From the NCBI GenBank assembly GCA_964017065.1, contig OZ024788.1, positions 1,659,021-1,723,020 on the forward strand: DNA of 64,000 bases, written 5' to 3'. This stretch comes from Haliclona indistincta. Its lineage: Eukaryota; Porifera; Demospongiae; Haplosclerida; Chalinidae. Within the stretch, counting starts at the first letter, position 1. The number at the start of each line of letters is the position of its first letter. The notes below the pieces were generated by a model. It was not told where the DNA came from. It saw nothing but the letters and a program-made list of their open reading frames with translations, and searched no databases. The position numbers were made by a program, and so were the translations under genes. Below are positions 36,337 through 46,955 of this stretch, in pieces.

Positions 36337-36463
36337 CAAAAGAGGAAGAGAGGGAGATGCTGTTCATTCGTGAAATGTCTTATTCCCTTGAAAATTATGC
36401 AGTTTATTGTGTTACTAATGTCTATTGTTACTTTCATACCATCCTACAGGTCAGCCAGGTTAG
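35765..36463 (+). CDS. Small secreted Cys-rich peptide
   Basis: Exons 35765-35831, 35877-36011, 36450-36463 (about 71 aa; phases 1 and 1 agree). Residues 1-20 form a clear signal peptide (MKATLILMLVAVTIGCCYC). The mature part has several Cys, including a CC pair, and a short Gly/Pro end; there is no propeptide or membrane segment. Exon 3 adds only three residues before TAG. A TATAAG box lies about 75 bp upstream. The family is not recognised; it could be a defence or signalling peptide. Intron 2 carries a GA microsatellite. Confidence 0.6.
36200..36350. repeat. GA microsatellite
   Basis: (GA)n with GGGA interruptions inside the last intron of the small secreted peptide gene. Confidence 0.9.
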
Positions 36464-36904
36464 CCATAGAGGAACTAGGAGAGCTGACACAAGAGGACTC
36501 TCCATACGTCAAACATTACCACACACTCTAGTGTAGGCTACTGTTGTACACTGTGAAACAGCTCTAACTATGAAAATACTGACATCAAGTGAGCGGCCTA
36601 CATACTACAGATCAAACAGTGACCTAGCTAACAGCGCAGTTAATAAGTAGTAGATACAAGTGATACATGACAGTCATAACAATATATAAACACTGACGTG
36701 CAGCAACCATGAGACACATTATACGTAACCAGTTTGTGAACTGGCTCTAAGCACCACGTGAGGCAGCTAGAACAATAGCAACAACATAGGAATCACTATT
36801 ATAATACAGACCAGTTCACTATACATTTTACAATTGAAAGGTAGCCTCCTCTAGTGTTTTACACTATTTCATTATTCACACATGAATGCATCGTATAGTG
36901 TGCA

Positions 36905-38136
36905 TTAGTTCCTGCGGTCTGGGAGGAGAGGGGCGGAGCTGTCTTGACGAGACAAATCACCGGATTCAAGCGAGCTAGTCTGTCGACGCAATAGCTGCTG
37001 GCGCTGAATAGAAACTTGAACAGAAGGAAGACTAGTCACCTCATCTCTCCTCTCAGCTAGAGTGCCCTCAGAGTGAGCATTCTGCAATGGAGGACTCAAA
37101 GGAGCGTCTCGATTGTCGTCAAACGAGACTAGCTGAGCGACAGCTGGTTGGTCCAGTATTGGGTAGCTGGACCTCACAGCAGGGTCGATGCTATTATCTG
37201 GAGGCAAAACCGAGTCATTTGGTAGTGACGTTGTTCGATCTAAAGCAGGTACAAAGCCGTTCGGAGGTGATATATCCCCAGCGAAAGACACACATTGAGC
37301 AGAGTGAGCATTCTGCAGTGGAGGACTCAAAGGAGCGTTTCGATTGTCGTCAAACAAGACTGGCTGAGTGACAGATGGTTGATTGGTAGCCAATTGATCC
37401 AGCATCGGATAGCTTGACCTCATTGCAGGGTCAATACTATTATCTGGAGGCAAAACCGAGTCATTAGGTAGTGATGTTGTTCGATCTAAAGCAGGCACAG
37501 AGCCGTTCAGCGGCAATATATCTCTATCGAAAGACACATGTTGAGACCTCCGTGCATGTGACCGAGTCAAAGGAGGTCGAGAGAGAGAAGTGGGAGGGTC
37601 CTCAGTTGCTGGTCGATCTATAGCAGGCACGGAGCCGTTCAGCAGCAATATTTCCCTGTCGAAAGACACATGTTGAGACTTCTGTGACCGAGTCGAAGGA
37701 GGTCGAGAGAGAGAAGTGGGAGGGTCCTCAGTTACTGGGATTTCAGTGTATCCCGCATCATTATCGGGTTTAGGCGGTGGAGATTGCTCCATGTCTGACC
37801 CAGAAGGAGCAACGCGACTGCCGACATAACGAAACAAGCGAAACTCAAAGATACATTCTACATCGTTGCACTCGACAAGAACCCCTTTAGCCGGAAGTGT
37901 GACATATTCCTCATCCTCATCGCCATCTTCTTCATCTTCTCCTTCTTCCTCAACCGTTTCAGCCTCTTCGTTACCGATATCAACGCTCTCCTCTCGTAGG
38001 CTCTGATGGGCTAGCAAGGCAGCTATGTGAGCTCGGTCAATACGAGGCTTTCCACCGGGTTTGACTAGATAGAGATCGATACCAGCTTCAGCAAGCTCTC
38101 CCTCTACTTTGGTCTTTGTGATGTCTCTGAAGAGTC

Positions 38137-38174
<38 letters not shown>

Positions 38175-38262
38175 GAGTGAGTGAAAGAGAGAGAGTAAGT
38201 GAAAGAGAGAGGGAGGGAGGGAGAGAAGAAAGGGAGAGAGTAAGAAAGAGAGAGAGTGAGAG

Positions 38263-38312
<50 letters not shown>

Positions 38313-39714
38313 GAAATAAAGAAGGAAAGAGGGAAAGAGAGAAAGAGGGAGGGAGGAGAAGGAGGAGGGAGAGAGGGGAGGATAGATAGAGAGAGATAGG
38401 AAAGAAAGAGATAGAAAGAGTGAGTGATAAGTGAGAAAGTGCCCTCTACAACTTCAGGTACATTGCACTGTATAAACATTATAATCATATTCACAACAGA
38501 ACAATAAGCTTATCAAAAACCACAAAACTCTTCCAGTGAAACACCTCTGTTTCAAACTAGCTTTCTCCAACAATCACACCTTCTCTGAAGTGTAAACTTC
38601 AGCAAAACTACAGCTACACAAGTGCTACCCATTCTAAGAAGGCACAAGACATGAAAATTGCACATTTTTCATATGGTAAGCTGACCCTTGTGGGGGCTTG
38701 AACTGGCGGTAGTGGGCAACACGATTGTGACTACCGATCCAGAGAGGGCGGATGGCAACCAGTATAGCGTCCTTAGTAAAATATTTCTTGAAGTACATCT
38801 TCTCAATCAGCAAGTTAGCTGTAGAAATAGTTGATAAGTACATTATGTGAGCAAGCAAGCGGAATACAAATACAACTTGGTAAAATTATAATTAATGACA
38901 AGTTGATGGGCGAGTGAGTGAATGAGAGAGTGAGTGAGTGAGTGAGTGAGTGAGAGATTGAGTGAGTGAGTGAGTGAGTGAGTGAGTGAGTGAGTGAGTG
39001 AGTGAGTGAGAGATTGAGTGAGTGAGTCAGTGAGTGAGTGAGTGAGTGAGTGAGTGAGTGAGTGAGTGAGTGAGTGAGTGAGTGAGAGATTGAGTGAGTG
39101 AGTGAGTGAGTGATTGAGTGAGTGAGCAACTAACTTGTGTCAATCATTGATCCATTACTCAATGGACCTATCAGAATCAAGTCAAGGCCGCCATCTTCTT
39201 TGTGCGAAAAGATATCGTTGATCGGCTCTTCTGACTAGAGATAGAGAGAGAAAGAGAGGGAGAGAGGTAAGAAAACAGTGTATTTGCAAACTACAAAAGC
39301 ATTTCTCTTCTTACATCAGTGATGGCTTTAGCTGTCTGACTGAATATATCGTCATGAAACGTAATGGTTTGGAAGTTCGCTTGGAACCTATCAACACGGC
39401 AGATCTGCTTTGCATTCTTGTAGAAGCGATTGAAATGTACAGTAGCAACCTACAGAACACAGTGGATAGTGAGATATTTCGAGTATTGGGTTGATACGTA
39501 CATCATAAAAGGCTCGTGCCAGAACCAGTGAGTAACTGGAGCTGGTACCGAATGATATGTCCATTGCGAGAGAGTTGTTGGGAGCAAAGTGGAGGAATCC
39601 GTAGATTACATCTCGGATACTGGGCTTGGTTCTCTGCAGAGACAAGATAGGAACAAGTGAATTACATGTAAGTGAGTGGAGTGAGTGAGTGTGTGCGCGC
39701 GCGCGCGCGCGTGC

Positions 39715-39770
<56 letters not shown>

Positions 39771-41361
39771 GTGAGTGAGTGTGTGAGTGAGTATGTGAGT
39801 GAATGAGTGAGTGAGTGAGTGGATGAGTGAGTGTGTGAGTGACACTAACCCATCTTGTTCCGAGTTGAGACTGAAAGAAGTTGTACACCTGTAGCTCGGG
39901 ATTATGTCCCTCTGCGCTAAAACCAGAGGTGTAGAAATGCTTTTTAATATCTCTCATTCTCCGCCAGTTAGCATCAGGATGAGTTGTGTTCTGACGCTTC
40001 AGACCACGCACAGGAGGTCCAGATTTACGAGCTGCCTGATGACCTACAGAAGGGGATTTGGGTAAGTGAGTGAGTGGGTGGGTGAGTGAGAGAAATCACT
40101 CACTTGAAATCTGTTGGTCCAACCAGTCACCGTGGATCTTGTTCAGTAGATAAAGGCGCTGGTGATCGACAGAAGTTTTCATGCGAAGATGTCTCGCTAT
40201 CTGTATGTCTCTGAACACTTGTCCATGACCAGAGTCTGCCTTGAAAAGCCGCATTAGAAGAAAATCAAGATCATTCTCAATGCGAGGATCGAAGTAAGGT
40301 TGAAGCTGTGCTTTGATCGCTCTCCAGACTCCCTTGCAGCAATTCTTTGAGGCAGTCCTAGATTGAGCAGACTTGAGTTTACGGCCGCCACATTTAGTGA
40401 AGAGCACTTTCCATGAAGTGAACGAGAAAGCCTCGGGATGAAGACAAGAATTAAAGCAGAAATCAGCAACTCGCTTTGCACCAAGCTCTGTAGCGTGACG
40501 TCCCAAAATCCAGAACAGGCCTATCGATAAAATAACAATAGTCAAACCAAGAAGACCAAAGACGGTGCTGTGAAGAAAATCAAGCAGCCTAAGAGAATTG
40601 TAGACACATTTGAACTGGTTGTTCAGCGGCCAAAGATCAGAGCAGTTGGGAGTAGACTGAGTTCCGCGACCATTGGTGACGCAGTTCTTCGGACAGTTGA
40701 ACTCCTCCTGGAAATCTTCCTTCCTGAAGTAGATAGCATTGACGACCAAAGTCACTACACTGATGAATAACTGAAGAGATAGTTTCAGTACATAGAACCT
40801 AAAAATTCTCGGCTTGCTGAATTTTTCCTCTAGCTTCTTGACTCGTTCGAAGTTGAGGGAACTGTATTCTCCTGTGCATGCGTCTCGCAGGCGATCGAGT
40901 TTCTTGATCAAGTCGAAGAAAAAGTCGAAATTTGCAGCATAGTAAGCATTCCAGAGATAGTGAGGGGCAATGACGACCAGGGCTGATATCAGTATGAACA
41001 CGAGGTAGTACTGTGTGTTGGGTAGACTGCCATAGCAGTAGCTGTTGATGTAGTTTCCCTTGGAGATGGTGAAGTTATCGATTTCAAAGAAACACTGCAC
41101 TTCAGACCCTCTAAAGAATTCAATCGAAATGTCCAAGAAGCTGAGACCCAAGATTGCTGAGATTAGCACCAGGACGATCTGATCCCAGTAGAAGTCTTTC
41201 TGGTTTACCACGGTACCCTCTCCACCGTCACTCGCCTTCTCCTCGCCTCCGCCCAAAATGGCGTTTGCTTGTGCCTGCTTGTCGCCGAATACCACCTTAT
41301 CTGCGACCGTGTTGGTTACCAGAGCTGCTCCGACATCTCCTGCCCCGGGTGGTAACGCCAT
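36905..41361 (-). CDS. Pannexin/LRRC8-like four-pass membrane protein, paralogue 1
   Basis: Minus-strand exons in transcript order: 41361-40104, 40043-39850, 39633-39502, 39449-39315, 39234-39135, 38818-38686, 38135-36905; all phases agree (1060 aa). Exon 1 encodes four membrane helices at about residues 61-80, 119-139, 187-210 and 262-286. The first outer loop holds C90 and C109 in an NSYCYGSLPNTQYY context; the second holds C223, C227, C240 and C252. After helix 4, a DPRIENDLDFLLMRLF segment resembles the LRRC8/pannexin region that follows TM4. This layout suggests a large-pore channel subunit of the plasma membrane. Exons 2-6 encode a cytosolic region I do not recognise. Exon 7 is acidic, then Pro/Ser-rich with repeats. 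Channel identity is inferred. Confidence 0.72.
38136..38470. repeat. GA-rich low-complexity intron sequence
   Basis: (GA)n mixed with GAAA and GGGA in the intron before the last exon of paralogue 1. It creates spurious open frames. Confidence 0.9.
38915..39127. repeat. GAGT tetranucleotide repeat
   Basis: (GAGT)n with periodic GAGATT interruptions, inside the intron between exons 5 and 6 of paralogue 1. Confidence 0.92.
39670..39842. repeat. GAGT / GC / GT repeat
   Basis: A composite (GAGT)n-(GC)n-(GT)n-(GAGT)n microsatellite in the intron between exons 2 and 3 of paralogue 1. The alternating purine-pyrimidine core could form Z-DNA. Confidence 0.92.
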
Positions 41362-42040
41362 GACACCGCCTCGCTAGCTACCAACTGCAAAATAGCGCCT
41401 TCTCTGTGGTTTATATAACAAGCGCTCCGCCTTTTTCTAAAGAAACACGTGGAGGTCGAGCAACCGCGAAGAGATAACACTGCCCTGTAAATTCCCCCTC
41501 CAGCTAGTTACCCGCCCCACACTCACCCGGTCACAAAACACAGCTTAGCTGCCACTGCTTGGTCCCTGGAGATCCGAGAAGAGAACGCTCGAACAACAAA
41601 CGACACCATCTTATCGCATTTATTATCACTGGATTCAGGAATGTAATAATAATCCACCGCAATAAAGTATTAATTAACATTCTCTTAACCAAGAAATGTG
41701 AAAGAAAAGTATCACTGAACGCAAAACACAAGCCTAGGGCATGAAAATATTGTTCAGTGCTCAGGCTAGTTTTCTCAGTGCAGCTGTAATTGCCCAATAT
41801 ATAAAACTCAAAATATACACTCTACGTTGGCACAGTTGGCTAGAAATTATTTTTGTTTCACTAGTTCAGAATGTCTTAATTAGTTCAATTTGCTGTGTGC
41901 AAATGCATTTTGTACGTCAATCTTTAGAGGTGACCTCATCTTTAGTAATATAATCAAAAAAGACTAAGAAAAGCACCATTTTTAGAAGATTTGTTCAAGC
42001 TCACATTGGCTCGAACTTTAGATAATTTGAATTGCTCAAC
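41362..42040. other. Upstream region of paralogue 1, no gene seen
   Basis: 41362-41450 is the GC-richer leader and promoter of the minus-strand gene, with a possible TATATAA box near 41415. The rest is AT-rich with no supported gene. Confidence 0.5.
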
Positions 42041-42049
42041 TCGAGCTGT

Positions 42050-42510
42050 GAGCCAACAGCCACTTGGTCAGACAGCAACCAGGGTGAGGCCCTTTATGCT
42101 TAGTGAGATATTCGCTGAAGCACATCTTCTCAAATAAGAAATTGCAAGATAATGTTTTTATACTCACTCATTGATATACTAGTCATTGGACCAATCAGAA
42201 TCAAGTCACCACCAAGTTTCCTTATTAGGAAACAGTTATTGATCATCCGTTGGCAGAGAAAGTGCTGTGTGTGAGTGAGAAAAACCAAATGTAAGAAAGA
42301 AATATTATCCTCAGTAGATGCAGCTTTGGTAGTCTGACTCACAATCATGGTTTTCCCCAAAATTTCTTGCAATCTAAATTTTTGACTCATAATTATTGGA
42401 ATCATTGAAATGCAGCACAGTAGCAACCTACAGTGATCAAAACGCACTGGAGAAAGAGAGAGTATTGAATATTAGGTAACGATTGATGCGTACAAAATAA
42501 CTGCCGTAGT
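42050..42510 (-). pseudogene. Partial, decayed third copy of the channel-like gene
   Basis: On the minus strand, remnants of three consecutive exons occur in the right order: exon 4 (VATV start, then stops), exon 5 (RKLGGDLILIGPMTSISMSE, nearly intact) and exon 6 (LFEKMCFSEYLTKH-like). Intron 3 sequence with its donor can be followed to about 42510. No exon 1, 2 or 7. It lies between the two full paralogues and ends about 110 bp before the receptor ATG. Confidence 0.8.
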
Positions 42511-42623
42511 TACAGAACGTCATAAACATTGTGGCTGAAAAAGCACGCTTGAAAGAGGAAATCCTACTACAAATTAAGAATAGCTACACCCATTCTCCGC
42601 CTCCCTACTAGGTTGTGGAAGAA

Positions 42624-43913
42624 ATGAAGCTTGCAAGTTTGCTGTCGGCTGCTGTTCTTCTTGAAGCTGCTAGTATTGCCTTTTGCTCTGACGAGTTCCT
42701 GAGCGAGAATGCCTCTGCCTTAATGACACCACACGAATTAATATACTACCGGTTAACAATGAGGAATTACAAACCGTGCGATCATTGGTGTATGTGTAAG
42801 GACTTGATGCTGCCAAAGTGTACAGAAATGTTGCTTAGTTCAGAGGTTGTCACCGAGGAAAATGCAGCTGGAGTAGACACTTGTAAAAAATCACGGTTTA
42901 AAGTTGAGTGCACTGTCTACGAGTGGGCTCTGGAGTGTCTAGATGACTTGTTGCTTGGTGTTCCCTCTAACACAACAGACATTGTTGTTTCTAACTTTCG
43001 ACCTATTAGGATGTCATGTGGTCACAAAATTGAAGACTATATACAGTTTACGTGGCCATTGAGTGAGAAGTATCATCCATTAGAGCTTTTAACTCTCACA
43101 GTTGATAATTCTGAGATCCGTAACTTTTACATTTCTCCTGGTGCATTTCCTCTAAATTTTTTTGGTTCCCTTGTAAGTATTCATATTGAAAACAGTAAAT
43201 TTGAATTTGTGACATCTAATGAACCTCAACTTCTGACAATATTTAGTGGGCTTCCCTCCTTAAAGACCATTTCAGTAGTAAAAAATATTAATCTAGAAAT
43301 GATACCGATAAACACATTTTCAGATTTACCTCAACTTATGGTAATCAATCTAACCAGCAATTCAATTAAGGGCATCGAACAACGAGCATTTGGCATTCGA
43401 ATTCGCTCAGCCATCGATCCAAAAAATGTCAATTATTCTGAATTAGGAGCTGCAGGGAGTCTTCCACAACTCACAGTCCTAGATTTGTCACACAATTCAC
43501 TACAGTCACTTCCAAGGCAAGATATTCTTGAACTGACCAATGCTTCACTAAGGTATCTGTACTTGGAGGGAAACCCATGGAACTGCTCGTGTGAGATGGC
43601 TTGGATGGTTGAATTAAACACTTCAATTCTTGCTGGACCTCCAGGAGTGTGTCATTATCCTTCATTGCTGAGAGGTACAGCATTGCAGCAGTTGAGTCCA
43701 AAGCACTTCGAATACTGCAATAGCTTCATTCCCAATATTATTATATTGGTCTTGGTAACACTTGCTGCTATATGTAATACAGCACTTCTATTCAATCGCA
43801 TCTACAACTCACAAAAAATTCATCACGCATCAAACAATGAGATAATATCGATTGGACAGATTGAATTTGATATCAAAGATAGTCTTGGTCCAAACACTTT
43901 CAAAGAAAGATGA
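42624..43913 (+). CDS. LRR receptor ectodomain and TM (5' half of LRR-kinase-KEN locus)
   Basis: 429 aa. The ATG at 42624 is used because it opens directly into a signal peptide (MKLASLLSAAVLLEAA). Then a Cys-rich N-cap (CDHWCMC), LRR strands (LPSLKTISV, LPQLMVINLTSNSI, LPQLTVLDLSHNSL), an LRRCT cap (NPWNCSCEMAW to about residue 362) and one membrane helix at about 369-391. The cytosolic end IGQIEFDIKDSLG starts a kinase-like fold and matches VGHIEYDLSNRLG in the downstream repeat. The frame stops at TGA 43911-43913, and the next frame starts at the overlapping ATG (43910). Since the kinase fold is cut at this point, the two frames are probably one gene with a one-base frame change. Confidence 0.8.
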   Translation: MKLASLLSAAVLLEAASIAFCSDEFLSENASALMTPHELIYYRLTMRNYKPCDHWCMCKDLMLPKCTEMLLSSEVVTEENAAGVDTCKKSRFKVECTVYEWALECLDDLLLGVPSNTTDIVVSNFRPIRMSCGHKIEDYIQFTWPLSEKYHPLELLTLTVDNSEIRNFYISPGAFPLNFFGSLVSIHIENSKFEFVTSNEPQLLTIFSGLPSLKTISVVKNINLEMIPINTFSDLPQLMVINLTSNSIKGIEQRAFGIRIRSAIDPKNVNYSELGAAGSLPQLTVLDLSHNSLQSLPRQDILELTNASLRYLYLEGNPWNCSCEMAWMVELNTSILAGPPGVCHYPSLLRGTALQQLSPKHFEYCNSFIPNIIILVLVTLAAICNTALLFNRIYNSQKIHHASNNEIISIGQIEFDIKDSLGPNTFKER

Positions 43914-45916
43914 AAGATGGGCGTTCGATTGTAGTGAAAAGACGTTCTCTGTTAGAAACCAAGCACTCCAGTGAGTTACAAATATTTCTTTCTTTGTCAT
44001 ATCACTCTAATGTCATCCAATATCTGTTAAGAGAAGAGACTGATAAAGTACTGTACATCGCTCTTGAATTGTGCAGTGGTAATCTTCAAGATCTTTTAAT
44101 AGATCTAGATGCCGTAAATGAGAATAATAACAAAGTTCTGCAACAGTTAGCCAGCAGAGAATATCTCTGTCAGATTGCTAAAGGCCTGTGCCACTTACAT
44201 GGCAATGGAATTGAACATCGGGACTTGAGACCAGCCAATATTTTGTGCGGTGTCAATACATCTGGTAATTTGAAACTAATTGTTTCTAATTTTTATATGG
44301 GATGCTTCACTGGCAGACCATCATCATTACTGCACCTTCCTCAGTACAGATGCAGGACTAGGGGATGGTGTGCTCCAGAGTTGTGGGATGGGGACACTGA
44401 AGTGATAACAACAGCAGCTGTGGACATTTTCTCCATGGGATGTGTCTTCTTTTACATGTCAACAAGAGGTGCTCATCCCTTTGGCTCTTTGGGAGACAGT
44501 GTTTTACTCCAAGAGAAGATAATGAGAGATCAGTTCTCTTTGAATGGGTTGGTTGATCATCAAAGAAGCCCAAGGGAACTGGCAAAGGAGAAACTGGGTA
44601 AAGACCTGATTAAGTCTATGATTCAGCACAAGGCAAGTGAAAGGCCCAACATCTATGATGTCTTAAAACACCAACTATTGTGGGATTCCAAGCAACAGTT
44701 ACAATTTCAGTGTAAGGTAGTAGTTGGACATATTGAATATGACTTAAGCAATAGACTTGGTGTCAATGTTTATAGAGGGAAACTAACTCTGAGGAATAAC
44801 AATCAGCGTCTAGTGGCAGTGAAAAAAGTGTCATTTTTTCAGCAGTCTAAAGAATTAGATACTCTGCTTAGTATGAAACCTCATACAAATGTCATTCAGT
44901 ACCTCATGAAGGAGGATGATGGAGAAACGTTATTTCTTGCACTAGAACTTTGTGAAGGCAACCTCAGAGATCTCATCGAGGTTGAGTCCATGGCAAATCT
45001 TTTAGATATCAAAGACTGCCTGCATCAAATTACAGAAGGCGTACGCCACTTTCATGAGTGTGATAAACCAGTACTACACCGGGACATTAAGCCAACCAAC
45101 ATTCTCTGGACTAATGATACATCTGGCCAATTTGCATCTGGCAAACGATTTGTTGTTTCTGACTTTGACATGAGTCGTTTCTGTGGTGATCCATCTTCTA
45201 ACAAATCTCACTATGGTACGGAGGGATGGAGTGCTCCTGAGATGTGGGATACAAAGAGAGGAATTAGAACTATAGCAGCAGACATTTTCTCCTTGGGTTG
45301 TGTTTATTTCTATGTATTAACTGGAGGTGGACACCCCTTTGGAATGCTTAATAACAGAAGAGAACTGCAAAACAGTATTATGAGAAATCAGGTCTCCTTG
45401 GGTCATGTCTTAACTGAAAATTTTGGCTGTTATGAGGATGAGCTTTCAAAGGAATTGATTGTCTCCATGATTCAAAGTGACGTTAGTGAGAGGCCTACGG
45501 CACGTAAAACTCTGAAACATCTATTCTTTTGGACACAAGAAAAGATAGCTAACTTCTACGATCAGGTTGGAAATTGTCTAGAAAAAGCAGGAACTTCAGC
45601 ATTTTTTGTTGAAAAGCTGGAGCACAATAGTGATGAGGTTATTCAAGGAAATTGGAGAGACAGATTGGATAAAGTAGTGAGATCCGAATTAAAAAGCTAT
45701 GACAAATCGAAAGTGCATGCATTGCTAAGGGTTGTCCGAAACAAATGTGTTCACTACAAGAAGTTTGGGCCTGAACTTAAAGCAGCCTATGACAGAAGAG
45801 GAGGAGTCGTGGCATACTATCACTACCATTTTCCCAAGCTTCTGCTACACACATACTTAGCAGCAATGCAAGTTAAAGATCAGCTTCCTTCTCAGTTAAG
45901 AGACAGTATGTTATAG
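43910..45916 (+). CDS. Pseudokinase-kinase-KEN ribonuclease (3' half of LRR-kinase-KEN locus)
   Basis: 668 aa, intronless. Residues 1 to about 260 are a kinase fold with HRDLRPAN, but DFG is replaced by SNFYMG, so it is probably a pseudokinase. From about 268 to 545 is a second IRE1/RNase L-type kinase with VAVKK, HRDIKPTN, SDFD in place of DFG, and EGWSAPE; its Gly-rich loop is reduced. From about 546 to the end is a KEN domain with NFYDQVGN, WRDRLDK, a Tyr in LKSYDKS, RNKCVHY, and HFPKLLLHTY. The RNK-x2-HY set keeps the residues used for RNA cleavage in IRE1 (R905, N906, H910 in human numbering), so RNase activity is plausible. Ligand binding outside could drive dimerisation and KEN activation (inference). 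Confidence 0.82.
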   Translation: MKDGRSIVVKRRSLLETKHSSELQIFLSLSYHSNVIQYLLREETDKVLYIALELCSGNLQDLLIDLDAVNENNNKVLQQLASREYLCQIAKGLCHLHGNGIEHRDLRPANILCGVNTSGNLKLIVSNFYMGCFTGRPSSLLHLPQYRCRTRGWCAPELWDGDTEVITTAAVDIFSMGCVFFYMSTRGAHPFGSLGDSVLLQEKIMRDQFSLNGLVDHQRSPRELAKEKLGKDLIKSMIQHKASERPNIYDVLKHQLLWDSKQQLQFQCKVVVGHIEYDLSNRLGVNVYRGKLTLRNNNQRLVAVKKVSFFQQSKELDTLLSMKPHTNVIQYLMKEDDGETLFLALELCEGNLRDLIEVESMANLLDIKDCLHQITEGVRHFHECDKPVLHRDIKPTNILWTNDTSGQFASGKRFVVSDFDMSRFCGDPSSNKSHYGTEGWSAPEMWDTKRGIRTIAADIFSLGCVYFYVLTGGGHPFGMLNNRRELQNSIMRNQVSLGHVLTENFGCYEDELSKELIVSMIQSDVSERPTARKTLKHLFFWTQEKIANFYDQVGNCLEKAGTSAFFVEKLEHNSDEVIQGNWRDRLDKVVRSELKSYDKSKVHALLRVVRNKCVHYKKFGPELKAAYDRRGGVVAYYHYHFPKLLLHTYLAAMQVKDQLPSQLRDSML

Positions 45917-46090
45917 TGGTCAAACTTTAATATAATAATCCTGTGCTTAAAATGTTATCTCAATTTGTATCAATGACACTTTGGAATAATATTCTGTAGA
46001 TCTGGAAATTTTCGTGTTTCAAAATTTTGTTCTATCAAATATAATTTTGGTGGACCTAATTTTCGTCGTTAGCTCGAGTGCGCATTGATT

Positions 46091-46767
46091 ATGCCTCGGT
46101 GGGCGGAGCCACGAGGCATACAGTAGTCGTGTTGTGTGTGTGTGTGTATCTGTCCGTTGCCGGCATAGCGCATCGCACGCTAAAAACTAAGCGCTGATAT
46201 CAGCAATACAGGTAGAAATCGCTATTTCTTCAGAACTGAATTGATAAATTGTTGGTTCTAAAGCTCCGTTCGTGAGTTATGGAGTGAGATGCTTACCTCG
46301 ATGGCTGTTCCCGGCTATCTGGACTCCTCTAAAGACAAAACAGTTTACAGCTGACTGCCTTACAGCTACATGTAGTGAGTTCGTTTGTACTACAAAACAG
46401 CTTGGTAGGTCCAGCGAAATTCTCTCGAAGGCCTACAGCTTCAGCTTGAGCTCGCCGGCTTGAGCTACAGTAGTTGCTGATGATCTAGAGTTCTCCGTAG
46501 ACAAAACTATCCACAGTTGACTGCCTAGAAGCTGATAGGTTACATCGTATGTCTAAAGAAATTGTGTAAGCAAGCTATGGACGCTATCTCGCTCGTTGTA
46601 CGTGCTGTGCCCTGAACAATATAGACACGCCCAGTTGAATTAGTGGTCAGCACTGATTGGCTTCTGATTGCATAACTATTATACTGCATTGTGATTGCTG
46701 TACAGAAAGGTACAACAGCTGCAGTTTGTTGCTGTGTATGTGAAATAGTTGCATTCCACCGAGGCAT
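46091..46767. mobile_element. Putative nonautonomous element with ATGCCTCGGTGG ends
   Basis: ATGCCTCGGTGG at 46091-46102 and its exact complement at 46756-46767. The inside has a GT-rich stretch and several near-palindromes and lacks coding capacity. Outer AATTTTCG-rich arms may mean a larger or nested element. The 45917-46955 gap otherwise holds nothing supported. Confidence 0.55.
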
Positions 46768-46955
46768 CTGCACCTTTGGTGCTTCATTAAATCGGCAATG
46801 CACGTAAAATTTTGCGTATTTTAATTTTCGTCACAAGGACAAACGACGAAATATTTTGACGCTGAAGATTTACGGTTATTATTCAATTAGCTATTAATTT
46901 GTACAATGATTATTAATTAGAATTATTATCATTTTAGTAAATTGCTGGCCGAGAA

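Noticed and set aside
36200..36437. Minus-strand Ser/Leu repeat frames
   Set aside because: GA microsatellite translation.
38815..39129. Thr-His-Ser-Leu repeat frame
   Set aside because: Translation of the GAGT intron repeat.
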